DNA from: Endotrypanum monterogeii
Taxonomy: Eukaryota; Euglenozoa; Kinetoplastea; Trypanosomatida; Trypanosomatidae
Length of the DNA stretch: 37,296 bases
Direction of reading: 5' to 3'
Assembly: GCA_000333855.2 (NCBI GenBank)
Contig: CM007326.1
Location: 149,789-187,084 of the forward strand
Shown: positions 28,201 to 34,078 of the stretch, one piece after another
Layout: each line of letters begins with the position of its first letter
Position numbering within the stretch: position 1 is the stretch's first letter
The notes under the pieces: model-generated
Told to the model about the DNA's origin: nothing
Databases searched by the model: none
Seen by the model: the letters and a program-made list of their open reading frames with translations, nothing else
Translations under genes and position numbers: made by a program

Positions 28201-30955
28201 TGGGGTTTTCTCCGGGGCGGCTCCCCCAACAAGTGGTACCTCCGCTCCCGCTTCACCCAGGAGCTACCTCGACCCTCAGCACAGCCTGCCACTTCGTTTG
28301 GCCCAAGCGACATTCCCCGAACTGGTTCATTCATTGGTGCAGCCCACCGAGTCGCCGCCGTCGACGTGTGTCACCGCAGCCGCTTCACTTTCCGCTCTGT
28401 CGACCTCTGCTTCCCACACAAAGACTGTCGCGTATGAAATGACGGGGGCGGACGCGCTCTCCGCAGCGAAGGGGTCCGATAAAACCTCACTTTTTCCGAA
28501 CACCTTGTCACCCGCGCCCTGTCGCTCATCAGCCGGTGACGGTGCTGTGGAGCTTGCTCCTCGCCCTGGTTCCCGACCCCGTCGCTTCCATTACCCGGAG
28601 CGTCACCGTCGTTGCAAGAGTCGCGGCCGCCTTCCCTTGCAGCCGCGCCCCACCTACTGGGCTGACACGCTGGTCGACCTTGACCTTTCCTACACGCAGG
28701 TGTCTGACGAAGATGTCGCTCGTGATGTCCCACAGCTGCGCCGCTTGCATCGCCTCTCACTGGAGGGATGCGTACGTCTTTCGCAGATCGAATGGATGCC
28801 TCTTCTTCCCCATCTAAGCGAGCTCAATTTGTCACTGTGCTCCGTGCAGGGGCACGCGCTGTACCCTCTCGGGAGCTGTCGACGGCTGGTGTGGCTGAAG
28901 CTGGAGGGATGCTCCTCCTTCACCGCCGTTCACCAGCTGTGGTGCAAGGAGGTAGACTCGACCCAGGCGGGTGCGGGGGGCACTCGAAGTATTCCCACAG
29001 CCGCCACTGCCGACGTCGTCGCGCCCGACTTGTCCGTGGTTCGTCACACCGCTGTCGGCGGCATTCCAGCGTTCACAGTGCTTCCGCCCATCACAGGACG
29101 TGCCCGCACTCCGACGCCGACGACTGCACCAACAGCGGCACCACCCTCGACAGCCCCTTTCACTTCCAGCGTGCGTGCAGCAACGGCGGTCTTGGATGCA
29201 GGGGAGGCGGGTAGTCACGACAGGGGGAGGGCCTCCGCTGTCGACGAGGCCAGCGGGGACGGAGGCGCCGAGCCCGCCCCGCTGCTGAGTGCACTCCGCG
29301 TTCTCATCGCCACCAGCACGGGCTTGACCGATGCCGGGCTTCGCTTCCTTGATAGAGTAGTTGCGTTGGACTGCCTGATGCTGGACCGGTGTCCTGGGGT
29401 GACAGACGTTAGTGTCGCTGCGATGCTTCCGTCCTTACGCACTCTCGACGTCAGTCGGACTGGTGTGGCGGCTGAGGGGCTGGCGGGGCTGCGCCTCTCT
29501 CGCACGCTGCAGCAGCTGCGGCTGCAGGACTGTTCGCGGTTAACACGTCTGCCTATACTTTTTGTGAAGCCCAGTTTTCTTTCGCCGGGTACGGAGGGTG
29601 GGGCTGTTGGGGACGAGACCTTGGAGCAACGCCCAATGAGGGCAACTGCGGCCGGCGAATCGCATTGTCGCGCGTGGGAGTATCCGCTCTTGACGATTTT
29701 GGATCTTTCGTACACAAAGCAGCTAACCGCCGATGGGTTGGCTGGGCTTGTCGCCGACGAAGCTACTCTGGCAGCGCAGGCAGTTGCCTCGGCAGTCGCA
29801 GAGCATCTGGCAGGGCGCGAGGGGAACCGCAACGGCGCGCTCACCAGTGCGCTGGGCTTCACTTCGGTTTCACCCGAGCCGCTCTCGCACGACGTGATAT
29901 TCCCGCACATGCGTCACGTGTTGTTGCGTTCGTGCGATGCAGTGGCGCACCTTGATCCACTGCGCGGTTTCACAAACGTTGTGGAACTCGATCTCTATCA
30001 CACCAACGTCACGGAAGACGCCTTGACGGCAGCTTTGGCATCGTGGACTTGCCTGGAGGTGCTCGACATTGCAAGTACGCGAATACGTTCGTTGGCAGCG
30101 TGGTGTCCCCGCGACCCAAGAAGCGAGACTCGAGCGACGGCTGCCACGACCACCCGACAAGGGGAGGATGAGGAGACGGCCCAAGGGCATCGCGCTTCTC
30201 ACGCACCGCAGTCACCCGTCCCGTTGCACGGTCGGCTTCCCACCTTTGCAGCCACGTTGCGCGTACTCATTCTCTCGAACACCGACGTCACGGCGGAGGG
30301 TCTTGCAGCACTGGCGTTTTTCCCTCAGCTGGAGGTCCTGCAGATGTCCAACTGCCGACGAATTGCGTCTCTACGATTTCTGGAGCTAGCGGCTGGGGGT
30401 ACATCACGGCGCTCGGCGTTGAGTGAGCTCACAGTCACGGAGGCCGTGCATTTAACTAACGCTGAGACGTTCCCGTACATCGCCTGCTGCCCTGCCCTCC
30501 GTGTTCTCTCCTTGATGGGGTGTGTGCAACTGGGCAGCGGTGGTGTCGCACCGACGGTCCGAGGCACGCAGCACCAACACATATTATCTCATATCGTCGA
30601 AGACGTCAGTGTGCTTGGCCGTCTTCGGGGTTTGGCAGATCTGAACCTCTCCAACACCGCCCTTGACCTTCTCGACCTGCGGATGATGCTGTGTGTCTCG
30701 ACGTCACCGAACTCACCGACATCGAGCTCAGCGCAGCAGCATCACGTTTTTCAACGAATGTGGCTGCGGGGGTGCCGCCACCTCGACGAGGACGCGCTCG
30801 TCTCCACGGCAGCCGAGGCACTGGGTCAGACCGTCGATCCATGCAGCGGTGCCGGCGGCAACTCCCTCGCATGTCGGCCGCTGCCTCTGCTGCGCGAGGT
30901 GTATCTGAGTCATGGCAAGTACGGCGCAGCGGTTCTCTCTGGCTTGCTCAGCTGA
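25274..30955 (+). CDS. Large leucine-rich-repeat protein, 1893 aa
   Basis: The first 630 or so residues are Ser/Thr/Pro/Ala-rich and probably disordered. An isolated LRR-like block (HPEVRSLRLTHGTLSD, then VTHLSLAMNN) appears near 650-715. After another low-complexity region, a solenoid runs from about 1133 to the C-terminus. Clear repeats include LVDLDLSYTQVSDEDV, LHRLSLEGC, LSELNLSLCSV, LRTLDVSRTGVAAEGL, LTILDLSYTKQLTADGL, VVELDLYHTNVTEDAL, LRVLILSNTDVTAEGL and LADLNLSNTALDLLDL. The LxxLxLxxC/TxVTDxxL pattern is of the cysteine-containing/AMN1-like or kinetoplastid type. No F-box, kinase or membrane segment is seen, so the likely role is a protein-interaction scaffold with unknown partner. 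The frame also opens at ATG 25187, but the likely splice site at 25233-25234 favours the start used here. Confidence 0.85.
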   Translation: MAASPPSPPKQGVSSLARTKLAPPTILASSSMSATAGFISSPYARVRLTSTSLRSIIEFLPCNVPSIVGSTSSSNSSSSGGGTCGHATGLLEITHGRPMCSPPIMADALFAAAIQAPSTSTSMAAPAGASRAMTVPACVTRPLALIAASPQSRRGLEMYLSGGCVLPPLGSLVLQVQPHRLSSTATTQPSRIGARRASRHRSTFSKPFEISHQPEGAAADEPHALLLVSSTNLPITPLPLLPSRTSLSSSVTRPKSAAMSTLAHVSACRTPPRPVSAVHRGDGDSARAVSCFQKMSSLHNRLSPPRPAVLQSHRISVMSATPPADSTRTSPAAAVQKRRSTHSGSLSVGINAPLVPTAVAEANRNATLAFPARGTLATPSSDFTAAPPLLQPERPTSPSTSVPPVSQPMVIPAALQTLCHALWWVHRSPLPVSLSFLRYREDDIQALWAALSGSLLSAPEERVGVALRAAAAAVDRGTRQSSRPPLHERDATAARACGEARRTSVPKAKDDDDDVHSEIPGVGDSGSKVLAGETRRDIVAVGGGGDRVSVIGASAGGAVGTAPVSSITDIATVSGSPRCVAHGAFATNYPLNKPTCLLRGSRGVGDTDREYDVDNNTLNRSLDSPTNTVLPTLGGSIASSASPILTLRAPVTHIHVHGKAADAALTALLPAHPEVRSLRLTHGTLSDTQLRHLTRVCPDVTHLSLAMNNRIQTTAFLCPPPSDTSSVATSVTTANTTVTARPDTDVGSSTRDHLYPSSSPHQREVKSFAAAARTKVFALSSHSSSSEFAACVASNDATHASLSNLLSREVAAADDTVDALGPHSEAGRGTDASSVQSRFHLLHSRLSPHESSQLDLFSPDEEGELEMRMSLWQAAQTDATERRQLVFILRPQDVVLGNHECTPCDVGGISGVATTGSRGNTAAAACRPTNAQAFLGALPDSPVGLSTQSHLHFSPQTEATATRVVSADLRPVHTTRGVFSGAAPPTSGTSAPASPRSYLDPQHSLPLRLAQATFPELVHSLVQPTESPPSTCVTAAASLSALSTSASHTKTVAYEMTGADALSAAKGSDKTSLFPNTLSPAPCRSSAGDGAVELAPRPGSRPRRFHYPERHRRCKSRGRLPLQPRPTYWADTLVDLDLSYTQVSDEDVARDVPQLRRLHRLSLEGCVRLSQIEWMPLLPHLSELNLSLCSVQGHALYPLGSCRRLVWLKLEGCSSFTAVHQLWCKEVDSTQAGAGGTRSIPTAATADVVAPDLSVVRHTAVGGIPAFTVLPPITGRARTPTPTTAPTAAPPSTAPFTSSVRAATAVLDAGEAGSHDRGRASAVDEASGDGGAEPAPLLSALRVLIATSTGLTDAGLRFLDRVVALDCLMLDRCPGVTDVSVAAMLPSLRTLDVSRTGVAAEGLAGLRLSRTLQQLRLQDCSRLTRLPILFVKPSFLSPGTEGGAVGDETLEQRPMRATAAGESHCRAWEYPLLTILDLSYTKQLTADGLAGLVADEATLAAQAVASAVAEHLAGREGNRNGALTSALGFTSVSPEPLSHDVIFPHMRHVLLRSCDAVAHLDPLRGFTNVVELDLYHTNVTEDALTAALASWTCLEVLDIASTRIRSLAAWCPRDPRSETRATAATTTRQGEDEETAQGHRASHAPQSPVPLHGRLPTFAATLRVLILSNTDVTAEGLAALAFFPQLEVLQMSNCRRIASLRFLELAAGGTSRRSALSELTVTEAVHLTNAETFPYIACCPALRVLSLMGCVQLGSGGVAPTVRGTQHQHILSHIVEDVSVLGRLRGLADLNLSNTALDLLDLRMMLCVSTSPNSPTSSSAQQHHVFQRMWLRGCRHLDEDALVSTAAEALGQTVDPCSGAGGNSLACRPLPLLREVYLSHGKYGAAVLSGLLS

Positions 30956-31028
30956 GCGATCTCCATCCTCTGCACACGCTGCGCGGCAGACCGTGAGGCC
31001 TTTCTGATTTTTACTTCACTTCTAGTAT

Positions 31029-31078
31029 CCGATGTAGATCTCTCCCCCCCCCCCCTGCTTGAAGGAGATCCACATCGG
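31029..31078 (+). other. RNA hairpin in the 3' UTR of the LRR gene
   Basis: The left arm 31029-31042 and right arm 31065-31078 pair at 13 of 14 positions, with one A-C mismatch. They enclose a 22-base loop containing a C12 run (31044-31055). It starts 73 bases after the LRR stop codon. A bidirectional terminator role is not expected in this organism; a 3' UTR element controlling stability, translation or polyadenylation is more plausible. Confidence 0.7.
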
Positions 31079-31107
31079 CCGTAGGGTGAGACAAAAGGAA
31101 GAAGATA

Positions 31108-31110
<3 letters not shown>

Positions 31111-31173
<63 letters not shown>

Positions 31174-31190
31174 TGTGTGTGTGTGTGTGT
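31111..31190 (+). repeat. (GT)n microsatellite, 80 bases
   Basis: GT units in tandem with a single GTAT interruption near 31165-31168. It is the longest dinucleotide array in the window. Confidence 0.95.
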
Positions 31191-31616
31191 TGTGGCCACC
31201 GCCCCAACCTCCCTTACTCCTCTGTTCACTCCTCCAATTTCATTGTCTAGGGCGCAAACAGGTGGGGCGGCGTCGCGTGTATTGTTTGCTTTTTTTTTTT
31301 ATTGTCGATGTGCTTTCGAAGGTGTCTCTCAGGGCACCCTAATCATCTCCCCCACATTCTCTCCATCCGCCGTCTCCCTCCTATCTCAAGGATCCGACCA
31401 CAGTTCCTGATCTTCGATTTCCGATCTCCCTCCTCCTTTTGGAGAGACACAGCGAAGTGCTGTCGTTAAGGCCATCGATAGCTCAGATACGCATTGTCGA
31501 CACAAAAGGGATGAGGAGGAGGACGACGACGCACGTCTTGCTCACTCGTTTCCCCTTCATCTGGCACGCACCATCGCCATCCGTTTTACCCTTCGCTCCC
31601 TCATTTCTCGCTCTTT

Positions 31617-31850
31617 CTATACATATATATATATATAGTTGTATATAAATATATATATATATATATAGTTGTATATAAATATATATATATATATATAGTT
31701 GTATATAAATATATATATATAGTTGTATACATACATATATATATATAGTTGTATACATACATATATATATATAGTTGTATACATACATATATATATATAT
31801 AGTTGTATATATACATATATATAGTTGTATATATAAATATATATATATTA
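31617..31850 (+). repeat. AT-rich minisatellite with AGTTGTATA core, 8 copies
   Basis: Core AGTTGTATA begins at 31637, 31667, 31697, 31721, 31747, 31773, 31801 and 31823, with spacing of 30, 30, 24, 26, 26, 28 and 22 bases. The filler is (TA)n. The first three copies continue as TAAAT; the next three continue as CATAC, so two sub-families are arranged in blocks. Confidence 0.9.
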
Positions 31851-31981
31851 TTCATAAGAAAAACAAAAGGTACACTCCAGCAACTGAGCCGGTGGCGAGC
31901 GTCGCCTTTGCGTGCGCTTTCTTTATTGATTTTCCTCGAACTCGACACTACTCTGTCGTGACGCCCCTGTGTTGCGGAGAG

Positions 31982-32106
31982 GTTCCTTCCTCCTTCCTTT
32001 CTGCCGTAACGCTGCGTGTGTGTGTGTGTGTGTGTGTGTCTGCGCACGTCCCCCGCTACTTTGTTTCCTCTCGACTTTTTTTTTTTTTTTGCGGACTGTG
32101 ACAAAG
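31982..32106 (+). promoter_or_regulatory. Predicted spliced-leader acceptor abutting the start codon
   Basis: No AG occurs between 31982 and 32104. The stretch includes a CT-rich part, (GT)n and a T15 run (32076-32090). The first AG is 32105-32106, directly before ATG 32107. Spliced-leader addition here would leave no gene-encoded 5' UTR. Confidence 0.5.
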
Positions 32107-33006
32107 ATGAGCAGTCACACGTTTTCTTCGGGTGCCGCGGCGAGAGTAAGCGCGGCCACGTCAGGCACGGCATCTCAGCAGGCTGACAATCTTACTCGTA
32201 ATTTTATCCTCGGTATACCAAAAGAAGGGCTTTCGTCGAACAGCCCCGAGGCGGCTGACCTGCAGGCCGCCGAGGCCTTTGTCAGCGACATCCAGCAAGA
32301 GATTCTCGCCTATGACATTGCCAACGCGAAGGCTATTGAGTCGTACGCTGTGCGCTGCTGGAGCGCTGTGCCCTTCTTTGGCCGACATGCGAAGCGGGCT
32401 TTGGAGGCCGAGGCGGCTGCAGCTGCGGCTGCGTCTGCGGCTGCACCTGCGCCTGCGGTAGACTCCATGGCGAGCTCCTCAGGGGGGGATGGGTTGCGCT
32501 TCTCTCCCGAGGAGGCTGCCGCTGCTCTCCAGGCAGGTGATACCTACTTGCACCGCCAGACAATGCAGACATCACGGGGCCTCAAGGTAGAGAGGACATC
32601 AGCAATCGATCCAGCGCAGCTGTCGCAGTTCACGGACATTGCCAGTGGTACTTCCACGGCGAGGGCTGTGTCAGCGTCTGCTGGCACAGGTGCGATCAAG
32701 ACAGCACCTGTTCCGAAGGTGAACACGTGGCTTTTCCGCCGGCAACATCCTAGCTGGGTGCCCTTAATGCAGCGATGGTGGGTACCGTGGCTCTGCGCTG
32801 GCAGCATCGTTTTGATTTGGACCCCCGACGTATGGAAGCTGCGCACGCTTTATTTCTGCGACCATCAATATGCGCTATTCCGGCAGTCCATCCACAAGGC
32901 GTACTGGTGGGTCACAATGAGTCCAGAGGACTATGCAGCTCACATCGCTGCCGTGGAGGCAGACCAGCCCTCGAAGGTGAACGCCACGAGTTGCCCATTC
33001 GAGTAG
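32107..33006 (+). CDS. Hypothetical protein, 299 aa, one predicted membrane segment
   Basis: No family recognised. The N-terminal 75 or so residues are moderately helical. An Ala-rich run lies near 95-120, and the middle is rich in Ser, Thr and Ala. A hydrophobic, Trp-rich segment (WWVPWLCAGSIVLIW, 224-238) could span a membrane once. The last 60 residues form a conserved-looking tail with aromatic residues (LRTLYFCDHQYALFR, then KAYWWVTMSPEDY). The shape, a long soluble N-terminal part, a single membrane segment and a short C-terminal tail, would suit an organellar membrane protein, but no targeting peptide is clear. The open frame extends upstream through microsatellite sequence to a non-ATG codon; the ATG used here follows a T15 tract. 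Confidence 0.75.
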   Translation: MSSHTFSSGAAARVSAATSGTASQQADNLTRNFILGIPKEGLSSNSPEAADLQAAEAFVSDIQQEILAYDIANAKAIESYAVRCWSAVPFFGRHAKRALEAEAAAAAAASAAAPAPAVDSMASSSGGDGLRFSPEEAAAALQAGDTYLHRQTMQTSRGLKVERTSAIDPAQLSQFTDIASGTSTARAVSASAGTGAIKTAPVPKVNTWLFRRQHPSWVPLMQRWWVPWLCAGSIVLIWTPDVWKLRTLYFCDHQYALFRQSIHKAYWWVTMSPEDYAAHIAAVEADQPSKVNATSCPFE

Positions 33007-33959
33007 GGGTCGTTAATATCTGTGGGCTGTGTCGACAGCGGGCATAAACACGCCCAGGGGCAGGAAGGCTGCTCTGATGGGATGGTGTTCCCCTCCCTAC
33101 CTTCCCCCCCCCCACACACACACAGTCTTTATTATTATTTCGAATAAAGGTTAGATCCCTGAGGGGGAAAAAAAGCGGAAAGCAGATCTCTCTCTCTCTC
33201 TCTCTGCATGTAAGAAGCGGCGCTGTGGAAGTGCTCAGTGACTCAGTTGCTACGCCTTTGATGGCAAAGGGATAGGAGAGATATTCCTGCCTTGTGCACC
33301 TGTGTCATTGCCCCCTTGTTGACTCGTAATCCTATAAAAGATTTCTTTGGCGGGTGGTGGTGTAGCGACTGTCATCCTGACTGTGTACTTATGCGGTGCA
33401 CATCAGGGGAAGGAGCATACACATACTTTCCCTCGTCGTCGTCTGTATGTGTGTGTATGTGTGTGTGGGTATGGGCCGTGGTGGGGGTGGTCGAGTGCGG
33501 CATTCGAGCGCTGGCGTCTTCTTATGACAGGAGGGAGGGAGACGTCTGTGGGCTAGCGCCCCCCCCCCCCCTTCCCCCCACCACGGTTTCCTTCGTACCT
33601 GGAACACGAGGCCGGTGTCTATACATGTTGTGCATGGTCACCCCATTCAAATGATTCCACCACGGCTGCAGCAGCAATGCGTGGCCCTTCCTGGTACGGT
33701 TACGGGATCTCTCTGAGCCGGGGTCCAACGCCTATTGCCTTCTCAGTACTCTTCCAACCTCGTCGTGGGTGCCTTTTCTTACTTGGATATTAAAAAAAAA
33801 AATAGTTGTCCCTCCTCCTCCCCCCCCTCCTTCCGCCATACTTGCGCCCCTCTATCGCCAGTCTTAGGCACGAGACAAGGCACCCCCGATCAACGACACA
33901 GGTGATCCTTTTGTCTGTCAGGCCTCTCCGAAGACAACTGCGGCACTCCTTCCCCACTC

Positions 33960-33988
<29 letters not shown>
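33960..33988 (+). repeat. (TA)n microsatellite
   Basis: About 14 TA units in tandem. Confidence 0.85.
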
Positions 33989-33992
<4 letters not shown>

Positions 33993-34009
33993 ATCTATCT
34001 ATTACTCAG

Positions 34010-34057
34010 TTTCGTTGGGGGGGAAATACTTCCTTTTATTATTATTCGTTATTGAAG
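34010..34057 (+). promoter_or_regulatory. Candidate spliced-leader acceptor for the BIVM gene
   Basis: A T-rich stretch (34029-34053) is followed by AG at 34056-34057, giving a 5' UTR of 21 bases. AG at 34008-34009 is an alternative. The signal is moderate. Confidence 0.4.
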
Positions 34058-34078
34058 GGAGACAGAAGGGGGAGAAAA

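Larger units (their letters stand above)
30956..32106. other. Spacer between the LRR gene and the 299-aa gene
   Basis: No credible gene. It holds a strong hairpin (31029-31078), an 80-base (GT)n array with one interruption (31111-31190), pyrimidine-rich sequence (31320-31440), an AT-rich minisatellite (about 31617-31850), (GT)n (32016-32039), and T15 (32076-32090) just before the next start. Confidence 0.65.
33007..34078. other. Spacer between the 299-aa gene and the BIVM gene
   Basis: No credible gene. A C-run (33106-33113), a small inverted repeat containing AATAAA (33127-33149), a CT run (33188-33205), TG-rich sequence (33445-33470), a C-rich stretch (33559-33580), C/T-rich sequence (33805-33835) and (TA)n (33960-33988) are present. 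Confidence 0.65.

Noticed and set aside
29215..29910. 231-codon - frame antisense to the LRR gene
   Set aside because: Antisense to strong LRR repeats; would be alone on its strand.
31601..32173. 190-codon - frame rich in Tyr and Ile
   Set aside because: Encoded mainly by the AT minisatellite.
33127..33149. CTTTATT/AATAAAG inverted repeat as polyadenylation signal
   Set aside because: Only 7 bp, and trypanosomatids do not use an AATAAA signal; polyadenylation is set by the downstream splice site.
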